NCBI GenBank assembly: GCA_963701955.1 | Contig: OY969694.1 | Span: forward strand, 992,001-1,056,000 | From: Bog-473 sp963701955 | GTDB taxonomy: Bacteria; Actinomycetota; Acidimicrobiia; Acidimicrobiales; RAAP-2 | Direction of reading: 5' to 3' | DNA length: 64,000 nt | Part shown: positions 1 to 7,949 of the stretch, piece after piece | Numbering within the stretch: position 1 is the stretch's first letter | Layout: each line of letters begins with the position of its first letter | Translations under genes and position numbers: made by a program | The notes under the pieces: model-generated | Told to the model about the DNA's origin: nothing | Seen by the model: the letters and a program-made list of their open reading frames with translations, nothing else | Databases searched by the model: none

Positions 1-280
1 TACGCCACCGCCCCACGCCGCAGCGCCTTTCGGCCGACGCTCGCTCAGGCCGCCCCAGACGCCCCATCGTCGACGGCGCCTCGAGGGCTGAGGCCAGGCA
101 TTGTGACCTGACGGAACACTCCGCACAGAGGGCCAGCGCGGCAACCCAGTGACGCTCGCCACGCTCCGGGAAGAACAGGTCTGGGTCTGCGCCTCTACAT
201 GCCGCGTCGCGATGCCACGCCGGCCGGTTGACCAGCTCCGCCAGGAGCACATCGAGATCGGGCGTGTGGGGGCCCGCCAT
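1..280 (-). pseudogene. WhiB-family iron-sulfur regulator, frameshifted and cut by the window edge
   Basis: Read from an ATG at 280, the frame gives a WhiB N-terminus with DPDLFFPE and four cysteines at residues 28, 52, 55 and 61. The last three form the C-x2-C-x5-C signature (CAECSVRSQC) that ligates the [4Fe-4S] cluster in this actinobacterial family. The C-terminal family motif GVWGGLSER is present at about 30-55 but in another frame, and a basic tail (RKALRRGAVA) follows in a third frame. At least two indels therefore separate the cluster domain from the DNA-binding end. WhiB proteins usually act with sigma factor to activate promoters. The in-frame reading runs off the left edge, so the true end is not visible. 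Family assignment is firm; the gene looks inactive unless the indels are sequence errors. Confidence 0.72.
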
Positions 281-429
281 CAATGCCTGGACCTCGAGTT
301 CGTGCACCGCTCTCGATGGTACGACCGGCCTGTTCAGAATTGGGCGATCTCTCACCTCGCCCTTACGCCCCTCCAACTTCCGTCCATGTCGCCACTCCCG
401 CCGATTCAATCCCCCTAAGGTTGTTCCAG

Positions 430-828
430 ATGGCCGAGATACTCAGAGAAGACGCGCAACACCATCGGCAGGCAATGGAGCAGAGGCGCAACGTAGAGAT
501 CACTCTTTTCGGTGCCCTGATAACGGCTCAAATCGCCCTGGTCGCACTGGCGGCCTCTCAGGTGAGCAGGAAAAGCGCACATCCGACCGCCCGATTTTGC
601 GGTGCCGCAGGCATAATTCTGTTTGCGGTCTATGTGGCAACGGTGACCATGATCGAGGTTCAGAACAAGAAGAACAGGGACGTGTACGCCCCATATGAAG
701 CGGGCGACAACTACGAGTCCTACGGGTTTTGCAGGAACGTGGTCCGGAGTTGGGCAGCGTGGCCGGTCGCCGCTGCCCTTCCGATCACAGCCCTTCTCGT
801 CTGGACGATGGTTGACTTTGGGTGGTGA
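430..828 (+). CDS. Small three-helix membrane protein of unknown function
   Basis: The reading frame gives 132 residues from an ATG at 430; the frame stays open further upstream, but that part has no recognisable content. Three hydrophobic segments are visible, at about residues 21-43, 53-74 and 108-130. A charged N-terminal stretch (EDAQHHRQAMEQRRN) precedes them and a polar loop (NKKNRDVYAPYE) lies between helices 2 and 3. I do not recognise a family or any catalytic motif. No clear ribosome binding site precedes the ATG. It lies in the decayed segment next to the WhiB fragment, so it may be a surviving accessory gene or itself a remnant. Confidence 0.45.
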   Translation: MAEILREDAQHHRQAMEQRRNVEITLFGALITAQIALVALAASQVSRKSAHPTARFCGAAGIILFAVYVATVTMIEVQNKKNRDVYAPYEAGDNYESYGFCRNVVRSWAAWPVAAALPITALLVWTMVDFGW

Positions 829-976
829 CACGTTGCCGGAGTTCCCACCCGGGCGACCCGTGCCCTGGCTTCATCGTCGAGCCTGGTCGGCAATCGGATC
901 TACGTCCCGACAACAACATTGCAGCCGTGACGTTTGGCTCTAGTTCTCATCGACCAGGATCGGCCATTTTGGTTAG

Positions 977-1232
977 GTGTCCCGGGTCCCTGAACTCTCG
1001 GACACGATCTTCGACGCCCTCAACGAGGCTCTCCCCAGCGACGACGATGACTCTCAAGTGATCTGGCGCGTCGATGTGTCCGACGGCTGGGGCAGCACCC
1101 TCTTCGTGACCGTCTGCTCGGGAATCCGCCGTCACGATGCCGGCAGTACGCTCGCAGAGGATCATCCATGCAGTCGTGGCCCGCGTGATGGACCCGCGCG
1201 GACACGTTGTCCGGATCATTTGGGCAATCTGA
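977..1232 (+). pseudogene. Unrecognised small protein, copy 1 of a tandem pair, frameshifted
   Basis: A GTG at 977 opens a frame whose product contains ALNEALP and CSGIRRHDA. From about 1143 the similarity continues one frame later (AVRSQRIIHAVVARV...RIIWAI) to a TGA at 1230-1232. The same order of motifs (ALNEALP, SGLRRQDA, VRSVVGRI, VRWA) occurs uninterrupted in the downstream copy at 1662-1883, so the two are paralogues and this one carries a frameshift near 1130-1145. The encoded protein would be about 85 residues, mixed alpha/beta, without membrane segments or obvious catalytic residues. No function can be assigned. Confidence 0.5.
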
Positions 1233-1237
1233 CGTCC

Positions 1238-1405
1238 ATGGCGGCAGCAACGTCCACCTCGACGACGCTCAATTCGCAGCGAATCATCAACCACACGATC
1301 AACCACGCCATCGCCCATGGCCTCGGTCACATCTGGCTCTGGTTGGTTCTCATCGGCGCAGGGATCGTGGTCATGATGGCCATTGCCGCGTGGCGACGGG
1401 CCTGA
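1238..1405 (+). CDS. Putative 55-residue single-pass membrane peptide
   Basis: An ATG at 1238 opens a 55-codon frame. Its polar N-terminus is rich in Ser, Thr, Asn and His (LNSQRIINHTINHAIAH), and one strong hydrophobic helix (about residues 31-52) is followed by a basic RRA end. It sits between the two copies of the unrecognised paralogous family. No ribosome binding site is obvious and I know no homologue. The clean helix and basic cytoplasmic tail make it plausible, but a chance frame in decayed DNA cannot be excluded. Confidence 0.3.
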   Translation: MAAATSTSTTLNSQRIINHTINHAIAHGLGHIWLWLVLIGAGIVVMMAIAAWRRA

Positions 1406-1452
1406 GACGCAGCGGCCAGGCGACCCTGCGCGAAGACGTGAGCATGGACGGG

Positions 1453-1485
1453 CCACCAGCGCTCCCTCGTGGAGACCGCTGGTGG
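1453..1485. other. Inverted repeat, 9-bp arms
   Basis: CCACCAGCG (1453-1461) and CGCTGGTGG (1477-1485) are perfect inverted repeats around a 15-base loop. They end 14 bases before the run of A. On the plus strand the hairpin is followed by A rather than T, so it is not an intrinsic terminator in that direction. On the minus strand the T run precedes the hairpin. Its role is unknown. Confidence 0.4.
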
Positions 1486-1499
1486 GTCGTGTGGGATTG

Positions 1500-1531
<32 letters not shown>

Positions 1532-1661
1532 GGCCCGAGAGCCCAGCCGTCCCATACCGCGACCACGACCTTTTACCAGGCCGTGGGACCTTCTGCTCTG
1601 TTGTGGCGGACCTGGGTCCCCCAGCATCGGTGGATGGCCTTGGACGCGGAGCGGCAGATAG

Positions 1662-1883
1662 AGGACCGCGCTGAACGAAGCCCTGCCCGACGACGGGCTC
1701 ACTCTGGTGCGGCGTGTTGAAGTGACGAAGGGATTCGGTGACATCCACTTCGTGAAGATCCATTCGGGACTTCGCCGCCAGGACGCATCGCCGGCTTTCG
1801 AAGCGACGGTGCGCTCCGTCGTTGGCCGGATATTCGATGGCCGACGGCACAACGTGACCGTCCGCTGGGCGGATTCGTTCTAA
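1662..1883 (+). pseudogene. Unrecognised small protein, copy 2 of the tandem pair, start lost
   Basis: Codons from 1662 to the TAA at 1881-1883 give 73 residues that align along their length with the upstream copy: ALNEALP, then SGLRRQDA, VRSVVGRIFDGRR and VRWADSF. A TAG lies in frame at 1659-1661, immediately before the homologous segment, and no ATG or GTG is available ahead of ALNEALP. The 5' end has therefore been lost or shifted. The family is not one I recognise; the duplication itself is the strongest evidence that it once coded. Confidence 0.5.
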
Positions 1884-2132
1884 CGCTGGGAGACTTCTCG
1901 CCCCGTCGCCTCTCCGTCGAGGAGCTGTTCGCCTTGGCCTTCTTCTTCACTGTCGGCGTGTCCGGAGTTCTTCGCCGGTGACCCCGAATCAGGGATCGCC
2001 CTAGCGGAGGGCGACAGGAACGGCACGCCACCTCGACGCGTTCAGGCTTAGCGGTGAACCGGCAGCCGATGATGACCTGCTAGATCACCGTCTCGCGGGT
2101 GTCAGGGACGGGGGATGCCATCGTTGATATGA

Positions 2133-2342
2133 GAACTCGACCACGACCCCACCTCGGGGATCGCTGACCGGTTGGGCCTTCCCGCAGCCACCCTCAACCG
2201 GAGAGCGAAGCGACTCTGGGGGCAATCCGTGAAGGACGAGTATCGGGCGAGGTTGGAGGACCGGCTACTCCCTTACACGATCCTTCCCGGTTACGAGGAA
2301 GAGGTTTCGCGAATGTGCCTCGCCACGACCGGGGTCACGTAG
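2133..2342 (+). pseudogene. Fragment with a helix-turn-helix-like segment
   Basis: After a TGA at 2130-2132 the frame is open to a TAG at 2340-2342. It encodes a stretch resembling a helix-turn-helix (IADRLGLPAATLNRRAKRLW) followed by a charged region (YRARLEDRLLPYTILPGYEEE). There is no ATG or GTG at its beginning; an ATG at 2129 lies in another frame. It ends 45 bases before the integrase remnant, where mobile elements often carry a small DNA-binding gene. The assignment is weak and rests on the helix-turn-helix pattern alone. The 250 bases before it (1884-2132) show no gene. Confidence 0.25.
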
Positions 2343-2387
2343 TCAGGGGTTTGCAGCAAGACCTCGAGAAGAAAGGACGGACGCACC

Positions 2388-2846
2388 ATGGCAAATGAAC
2401 CATCCACAAACTGCCCACCGGGCGCTGGGAGGTCCGCTATACGTGACCCCGACGGCCGCGGTCCTCGACGCTCTCGATTCGACACTAGGAGCCAGGCGAA
2501 GGACCATCTGGCGGAAGTCCGCACGAAGGGACGATCCGGACCTGGGTCGCCCCGCAGCTCGGCCGGGTCACCTTCGGCAAGTGGGTCGACGAATGGTGGG
2601 CGACAACCGTCCACCTGCGGTCTTCGACCGCGTCGCTACGAACGGGACCTAAAGCTCCACATAAGGTCGAGGTTTGAGCGCACTCCCCTCGCCAAGATCA
2701 CTTTGGACCGCTACGGCCATCTGTTCCCGTCATTGGGTGTGGCCGTAGCGGACGGCCTTGAAGAGACATATCAGACGGCGCTTGCCGCACCGGCGCCAAC
2801 GGATGAAAAGGTCGTTCCCCTTGGGTGCCGCTCAGCGAACGACTAG
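2388..2846 (+). pseudogene. Tyrosine recombinase (integrase) remnant, frameshifted and internally deleted
   Basis: The gene starts with a ribosome-binding-like AGAAAGGACGG and ATG at 2388. Reading across frames recovers the order expected of an actinobacterial phage-type integrase. TGRWEVRYT and FDTRSQAKDHLAEVRTKG come from the N-terminal arm-binding part. GRVTFGKWVDEWWATTVHLR and RYERDLKLHIRSRF come from the core-binding SAM-like domain. The sequence then jumps from LAKIT straight to LDRYGHLFPSL, the C-terminal block carrying the catalytic tyrosine. The whole catalytic region with the R-K-H-R residues is missing, and at least three frame changes are needed before the junction. It cannot be active. 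It lies about 1.1 kb from the 3' end of tRNA-Cys, a typical integration target. Confidence 0.7.
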
Positions 2847-3097
2847 ATCCCAGTCAGATACTTCGACGACGCGACGCTGCCGTCGTAGTAGTTCGCATGT
2901 GTCCGCCTGACGGTATCGATCGAGTCGGAGCCAACAAGGACGATTTCGATCGACGTCTGTCCTTGATACTTCTCCTCCGTGGCGGAATACTCGGCCACGG
3001 CAGCGTCGCTGTCAGTACCGAAGTGCCGCTGAGCGATCAAGGTGCCTTGCTCGTGGTCGAAGACCAGGAGGTAGTGATGAATCGTCTTGTCTGTCAC
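2843..3097 (-). CDS. 84-residue conserved protein, partner of a RelA/SpoT-domain gene
   Basis: A GTG at 3097 follows a good ribosome binding site (AGGAGG on the minus strand, about 3104-3109). The 84-residue product begins with a beta-strand-rich HHYLLVFDHEQGTLI, continues with a helix (DSDAAVAEYSATEEKY) and then SIEIVLVGSDSIDTVRRTH, and ends in a tyrosine-rich tail. Small proteins of this pattern are, from memory, encoded beside RelA/SpoT-domain genes in other actinobacteria, and here one lies immediately upstream on the same strand. It is the only gene in this decayed segment with a clean frame and a strong ribosome binding site. Whether it is an antitoxin-like partner is inference. Confidence 0.6.
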   Translation of the reverse strand: MTDKTIHHYLLVFDHEQGTLIAQRHFGTDSDAAVAEYSATEEKYQGQTSIEIVLVGSDSIDTVRRTHANYYDGSVASSKYLTGI

Positions 3098-3166
3098 CGT
3101 GAACCTCCTGGTAAGTAGGGTATCGCAACTTTCCGAAGTTGATCCAAGCGGTCGATCATCTCCTGC

Positions 3167-3795
3167 TTAGACCACTTCGTCTCGCTCTTCAATCGCCATT
3201 GCTTCCGAAATGGCCCCAAGCAGCTCGAGAACCTCAGGAGGTCCCGAGCCGCTCTTTAGATCCCCCTGCATCCGCCCCGCCAATCGTTCGACCGTAATTG
3301 CCGAGGAATGCATGACCTGGGTTCGGAGTTGGATTTCGATCATCCGCCCGTCGTAGCGGACCACTACGTGGACACCTCGGTATCGCGGATTCTCGTGGTT
3401 TTGAGCAATGTAGTCTTCACACGGCGGTTCCACCGGCGTCGTGTCTCCGGGCATTGCGAACGATGCGTTGTTGAATCCGTCGAACCTCGTCGAGGTGTCC
3501 TGCATCCGCGGGAGCGACATCTCGGGCTCCCCCTGGGGCTTGTCGAGGATCGTTGGAAGCCGTTTCAGCCGCTGGGAGACCTCGATGTCGCACTGCTCCG
3601 CGGACACCGCTGACCGCAGACCCATGGTGCATTTAGAGAGTGAGGATACTGGTGCGAAGCTCGGAACGCGACCAGGGTGTCGTTGACGGCGCGCCGTTGC
3701 TCGATGAGATCAACCGGCTCGCCCAGTTGCCACTTGCGTAGAAGGTCGCCGGCCTTGCGCACCTGGTTTCCCGATGGGGCAGCAACGCCGGGCAC
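3167..3795 (-). pseudogene. RelA/SpoT-domain (ppGpp synthetase-like) protein, frameshifted
   Basis: A GTG at 3795 begins a protein whose first part (SGNQVRKAGDLLRKWQLGEP) is helical. Near 3640 the frame changes; MGLRSAVSAEQCDIEVSQRL then continues to MQD. From about 3510 to 3420 the best homologous reading (EVRRIQQRIVRNARRHDAG) is again in another frame before the main frame resumes at EDYIAQ. The RelA/SpoT core RYRGVHVVVRYDGRMIEIQL and RTQVMH is visible, and the C-terminus contains GDLKSGSGPPEVLELLGAI. The aromatic residue normally following the H of the RTQ..H motif is replaced (HSSA). At least two to three indels break the gene, which would be about 209 residues if repaired. It once made or hydrolysed (p)ppGpp-like nucleotides by family; it is unlikely to do so now. 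Confidence 0.65.
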
Positions 3796-3968
3796 TCCGG
3801 CAGTGTTGTTCCATGGACGGTGTCAGACCCCTTGGCTATGTCACCTGCGCGACGCGTGAAAATGACGGCAGGTTCCGACGTGCCAATGACGCGAAATCCC
3901 AGCAAATCCGCGTCACTCCCGGTAAAGCACGGTCAAGGCCCTTTACGGCACCTGACCAGCAAAAACCC

Positions 3969-4043
3969 TGGAGGCGGCGGGCGGAATCGAACCGCCGTAC
4001 GGGGCTTTGCAGGCCCCTGCCTAAACCACTCGGCCACGCCGCC
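3969..4043 (-). tRNA. tRNA-Cys (anticodon GCA), CCA encoded
   Basis: The minus strand folds as a complete cloverleaf. The acceptor stem GGCGGCG (4037-4043) pairs with CGCCGCC (3973-3979). The anticodon stem GGGGC/GCCCC encloses the loop CTGCAAA with anticodon GCA, and the T arm is GGCGG-TTCGATT-CCGCC. A discriminator U at 3972 is followed by an encoded CCA (3969-3971). The 3' end faces the decayed accessory segment, as expected if that segment entered at this tRNA gene. Confidence 0.96.
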
Positions 4044-4144
4044 GCGCCCGGAGAACGGGCGGCCAGCCTAACGGCCGGGGTCACCCTCACCCGGAAGGGG
4101 CCCGCGGACACCCCGAGTGCCCTGCGAGACCACTGCGTGACCGG

Positions 4145-4315
4145 TCAATGGCGTAGGCGCGAGACCAGCCAAAACACCCCGCCGATGAGCCCGACGATCA
4201 CCGCCACCTTCACGAAGAAGAAGATGATGCCGGCCAGGCTGCTCAGGATCCAGAAGCCGACGATGATCCCCACGATGCCCACGGCGGCCATGGCGACAGC
4301 GTGGGTGAAGCTCAT
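4145..4315 (-). CDS. Small two-helix membrane protein of unknown function
   Basis: From an ATG at 4315 the product is 56 residues, almost all hydrophobic. It forms two membrane segments (about residues 6-24 and 26-48, with FFFVK between them) and ends in a basic SRLRH. A longer start at 4354 or 4396 would add polar residues without any recognisable feature; GGGAAG upstream of 4315 supports the short form. The gene is divergent from glnD with 62 bases between starts. No family is recognised. Confidence 0.6.
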   Translation of the reverse strand: MSFTHAVAMAAVGIVGIIVGFWILSSLAGIIFFFVKVAVIVGLIGGVFWLVSRLRH

Positions 4316-4377
4316 TGGGGTCTTCCCTTGGCGAGGCTCCACATCTTTGCCCATGAAGCCAATGCTACGTTCCCGCC

Positions 4378-6774
4378 ATGGACGCTGGTGCGTCACTGCG
4401 CGAGCGGCGGAAATCCCTGCTCGCCCAGCCTGGGCTCAAGGGCGAGGAGTTCTGTCACCGTTACGCCGCAGAGGCGGATGCCTGGCTCTCGGGCCTGGCC
4501 GAACGCGCCGCGGGCGACAATCGGCGACACCTCGCGCTGATCGCCGTGGGGGGCTACGGGCGCAGCTCGCTGTGTCCGTACAGCGACCTCGACGTCGTCC
4601 TTGTCCACAACGGCCATAGAGATATCCGTGCCGTGGCCGACGGCATCTGGTATCCGGTCTGGGACGAGGGCGTGCACCTCGACCACTCGGTCCGCCGGCC
4701 TGGTGAGGTGCTCAGCGTCGCCGGCGAGGACCTTCGGGTCGCGCTCGGCCTCCTCGACGGTCGAACCGTCTGGGGGGAGTCGAAGCTGGCCGACCCCCTC
4801 TTGGACAAGGCGCGCGAGGCGTGGAGTACCCGGCTCGGCACAAAGTACCTACCCGTGCTCGCGCAGCAGATGGCGGAGCGCAGGGCGGCCTCAGGTGACG
4901 TCGCGTTCCTTCTCGAGCCGGATCTGAAGGAGAGCCATGGCGGCCTGCGTGACGTCAGCGTGCTCCGCGCCATCTCGGTCTACGCCCCGCTCCTGGCCGA
5001 CTACGCCGACCTGACATCGGTGGAGGAGGCGGCAGCAGTCCTCACCGAGATCCGGGTTGAGCTCCACCGCATGACTGGCCGAGAGCACGACCGGCTGCTC
5101 CTTCAGGACCAGGACCAGGTAGCTGGCGCGCTCGGGTTCGCCGACGCCGACGCCCTGATGCTGGCGGTGTCCACCGCCGGCCGTCAGATTGCCTGGGTGA
5201 GCGACGACGTGTGGCGCCGGCGGCGGCTCTGGGACCCGACGCCAACTCCGAAGCGACGCTTCCGCCGCCATGCCCCGCCCCCGACCATGGACGACGAGCA
5301 GCGCGACCTCGGTCCCGACATGCTCGAGGTCCACGGAGAGGTGGCACTGACACCGCTCGCTCCGGTGTCCGACGACGCCTCGCTTCCGCTACGCCTCGCC
5401 GCGACCGCGGCCGAGATGGACCGCCCGATCGCCAAGAGCTCCCTCCACCGGTTGGCGGACCGCATGTCGGCCCCGACCGAACCGTGGACGGACGAGACGC
5501 GTGAGGCGCTGGTGGCGCTCCTCGGCCTCGGGCGGCCCATGGTGGACAAGATCGAATCCCTCGATCAGCACGGCCTCATGGTCCGCCTCATCCCCGAATG
5601 GGCTGCGGTGCGCAACAAACCCCAGCGCAACGCCTATCACACCTACACCGTGGACCGGCATCTGCTCGAGGCGGTGGCACTGGCAGCCGAGCTCACCGAC
5701 GGGGTCGAGCGTCCCGATCTCCTGCTTGTCGGCACGCTCCTCCATGACATCGGCAAGGGATTTCCCGGTGATCACACCACCGTTGGGATGGAAGTGGTCC
5801 AACGGATCGGCACACGTATGGGCTTCTCGACCGGTGACGTCGACGTGCTCGTCGACCTGGTACGGCTCCACCTCTTGTTGCCCGACACGGCCACGCGACG
5901 CGATCTCGACGACCCGACCACCATCGCCCGGGTCGCACGCGCCGTCGGAACCCGCCTGACGCTGCACCTCCTCGCCGCGCTGACCCAGGCCGACAGTCGC
6001 GCCACGGGTCCTTCGGCCTGGGGGGCGTGGAAGGACGGGCTCGTCGCCGACCTCGTCGAGCGGACCGATCAGGTGCTCCAGGGAGGGTCACAGCCGACGG
6101 GTCCCGATCGGCTGGTCGAGGCCAATCGCGTTCTCATGGAGGAAGTCCGCGCATCGGGTCTACCCTCCGTCTCCCTCGAACCACCCCGGGTGATCGTCGC
6201 CGCACCGGACCGGCCAGGTTTGTTCTCGTCCGTGGCCGGAGCGCTGGCGCTCAACGGTATGGACGTGCGTGCGGCCAACGTCAGCGGCGAGAGGGGAGTC
6301 GCCGTCGAGACCTTCACGGTGGAGGTCGCGCATGGGACCTGGCCTGACACGGCCAAGTTCCGCGAGGACTTGGCTGCGGTGCTCGCTGACCGCATGGCGA
6401 TCGGCGAACGTCTCTCCGAGCGTGAACGGGTCTACCTCCACCGTCGGCGAAGTTCCGCAGAACTGCCGAGCGTCGAGGTGAGCGTCGACAACGAGGCTTC
6501 CGAGACCGCGACCGTTCTCGAAGTCCGCACCCGCGATGAGATCGGCCTTCTGCACCGCGTTACCAGAGCCTTGTTCGAAGAGGGTCTCGACGTGGTCTCG
6601 GCCCGGGTCTCCACGCTCGGGGACGTGGTGGTCGACGCCTTCTACGTCCGTGAGTCGGGGGGGTCAAAGGTCATCGACGAGAACCGGCTGGGTGTCGTCA
6701 CCGCGGCCGTGCTCAACGCCCTCGATCTCAACGGGGGCACTACCCTGCCCGATCCCTCGCCGGCACCCCGGTAG
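4378..6774 (+). CDS. glnD: [Protein-PII] uridylyltransferase / uridylyl-removing enzyme
   Basis: GlnD senses glutamine and attaches or removes UMP on the PII nitrogen-regulatory protein. The 798-residue product has the family's domain order. The nucleotidyltransferase carries GGYGRSSL and SDLD at about residues 58-72 and continues with DLKESHGGLRD near 181. An HD phosphohydrolase (LLHDIGKG) lies near 454, and two C-terminal ACT domains begin near 601 and 710 (PDRPGLFSSVAGAL and DEIGLLHRVTRAL). All catalytic motifs are present, so both activities are expected. No PII or ammonium transporter gene lies beside it, unlike the common amtB-glnK-glnD arrangement. It is followed after 12 bases by an L,D-transpeptidase gene, probably cotranscribed. 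Confidence 0.95.
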   Translation: MDAGASLRERRKSLLAQPGLKGEEFCHRYAAEADAWLSGLAERAAGDNRRHLALIAVGGYGRSSLCPYSDLDVVLVHNGHRDIRAVADGIWYPVWDEGVHLDHSVRRPGEVLSVAGEDLRVALGLLDGRTVWGESKLADPLLDKAREAWSTRLGTKYLPVLAQQMAERRAASGDVAFLLEPDLKESHGGLRDVSVLRAISVYAPLLADYADLTSVEEAAAVLTEIRVELHRMTGREHDRLLLQDQDQVAGALGFADADALMLAVSTAGRQIAWVSDDVWRRRRLWDPTPTPKRRFRRHAPPPTMDDEQRDLGPDMLEVHGEVALTPLAPVSDDASLPLRLAATAAEMDRPIAKSSLHRLADRMSAPTEPWTDETREALVALLGLGRPMVDKIESLDQHGLMVRLIPEWAAVRNKPQRNAYHTYTVDRHLLEAVALAAELTDGVERPDLLLVGTLLHDIGKGFPGDHTTVGMEVVQRIGTRMGFSTGDVDVLVDLVRLHLLLPDTATRRDLDDPTTIARVARAVGTRLTLHLLAALTQADSRATGPSAWGAWKDGLVADLVERTDQVLQGGSQPTGPDRLVEANRVLMEEVRASGLPSVSLEPPRVIVAAPDRPGLFSSVAGALALNGMDVRAANVSGERGVAVETFTVEVAHGTWPDTAKFREDLAAVLADRMAIGERLSERERVYLHRRRSSAELPSVEVSVDNEASETATVLEVRTRDEIGLLHRVTRALFEEGLDVVSARVSTLGDVVVDAFYVRESGGSKVIDENRLGVVTAAVLNALDLNGGTTLPDPSPAPR

Positions 6775-6786
6775 AATCTCAGTGTC

Positions 6787-7905
6787 ATGGCCGGAGTACA
6801 CGCGCGCGCCCACAAGCGTCTTTGGATCACCCTGATCCTCGGACTCGTCCTGGTGCTCGTCGCCGGTGGCGCCCTCCTCGTGGGCCACCTCCGCAGTGCG
6901 CAGGCCGACGACAGCCCGACGGCGCCACCGCCGCCGCTCAGCGTGACCTCCGTCACGCCAACGGGAACCGGCGTCGCCGCCGGGTCGACCATCGCCGTGC
7001 GGTTCTCCACCGCGCTCGCGCCCGACAGCCCGCTGCCCACCCTGAACCCAGCGGTTCCCGGCTCCTGGGCCGTTCTGTCGCCCTCGGTGATCCAATACCA
7101 GGCCGTCGGGCCCCTCGACCCTGGCTCGACCGTGACCCTCACCGTTCCGGGCGGCACCAGCGGGGTCACCGGTTCGCAACGCCAGCACTTGGAGCAGACC
7201 GTGACCTCGCAGTTCACCGTGGCACCCGGATCGACGCTGCGGCTCCAGCAACTGCTGGCCCAACTCGGCTACCTACCGCTCACGTTCACCCCGGATTCTC
7301 CGGTGACCTCGCCCACCCAGCTGGGCAACGATCAGGTCGGCACGTTCACCTGGCGTTGGACCAACGAACCGACCCAGCTGACCTCCCTGTGGACACCTGG
7401 GGCCAACAATGTCATCACACAGGGCGCTGTCATGAACTTCGAATCTCAGAACGGATTGAAGACCGATGGGATCGCCGGCCCTTCCGTGTGGAGCGACCTC
7501 CTGGCCGATGCCCAGAACGGGAAGGGCAATGCCAATCCATGGGACTACGTTCTGGTGAGCCAGTCCCTGCCGGAGACGGCAACCGTGTACAAGGACGGCT
7601 CCCCCGTCTTCACCACGCCCGTCAACACCGGCGTCGCCGGCGCCACGACGGAGAACGGGACCTGGCCCGTGTACACGCGCTACACCGTCACGACGATGAG
7701 CGGGACGAACCCCGACGGCTCGCATTACTCGGATCCCGGGATCCCCTGGGTGAGCTACTTCCACGGAGGTGACGCGCTGCACGGGTTCGTCCGGTCGTCC
7801 TACGGCTTCCCCCAGAGCGACGGTTGTGTCGAAATGCCGATCGGCAACGCCCAGGTGGTGTTCCCGCTCACGCCCCTGGGGACCCTGGTCACCGTCGAGG
7901 CCTGA
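6787..7905 (+). CDS. L,D-transpeptidase (YkuD domain) with Ig-like and peptidoglycan-binding domains
   Basis: The 372-residue product has a membrane anchor or signal at residues 12-33, then an Ig-like segment (about 50-145, SVTSVTPTG...VRFSTAL) and a peptidoglycan-binding helical domain (about 150-235, LQQLLAQLGYLP). The C-terminal YkuD domain carries the catalytic HG-x(n)-SDGC motif with Cys346 (HGFVRSSYGF, then QSDGCVEM). Such enzymes act outside the membrane and form 3-3 cross-links or attach proteins to peptidoglycan. The arrangement resembles mycobacterial Ldt proteins, although a peptidoglycan-binding module lies between the Ig-like and catalytic parts. Start ATG 6787 lies 12 bases after glnD. 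Confidence 0.88.
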   Translation: MAGVHARAHKRLWITLILGLVLVLVAGGALLVGHLRSAQADDSPTAPPPPLSVTSVTPTGTGVAAGSTIAVRFSTALAPDSPLPTLNPAVPGSWAVLSPSVIQYQAVGPLDPGSTVTLTVPGGTSGVTGSQRQHLEQTVTSQFTVAPGSTLRLQQLLAQLGYLPLTFTPDSPVTSPTQLGNDQVGTFTWRWTNEPTQLTSLWTPGANNVITQGAVMNFESQNGLKTDGIAGPSVWSDLLADAQNGKGNANPWDYVLVSQSLPETATVYKDGSPVFTTPVNTGVAGATTENGTWPVYTRYTVTTMSGTNPDGSHYSDPGIPWVSYFHGGDALHGFVRSSYGFPQSDGCVEMPIGNAQVVFPLTPLGTLVTVEA

Positions 7906-7949
7906 CCTGCGCGGGGTGCACCCGGGCACAGACCGCCCACAACCTCTCC

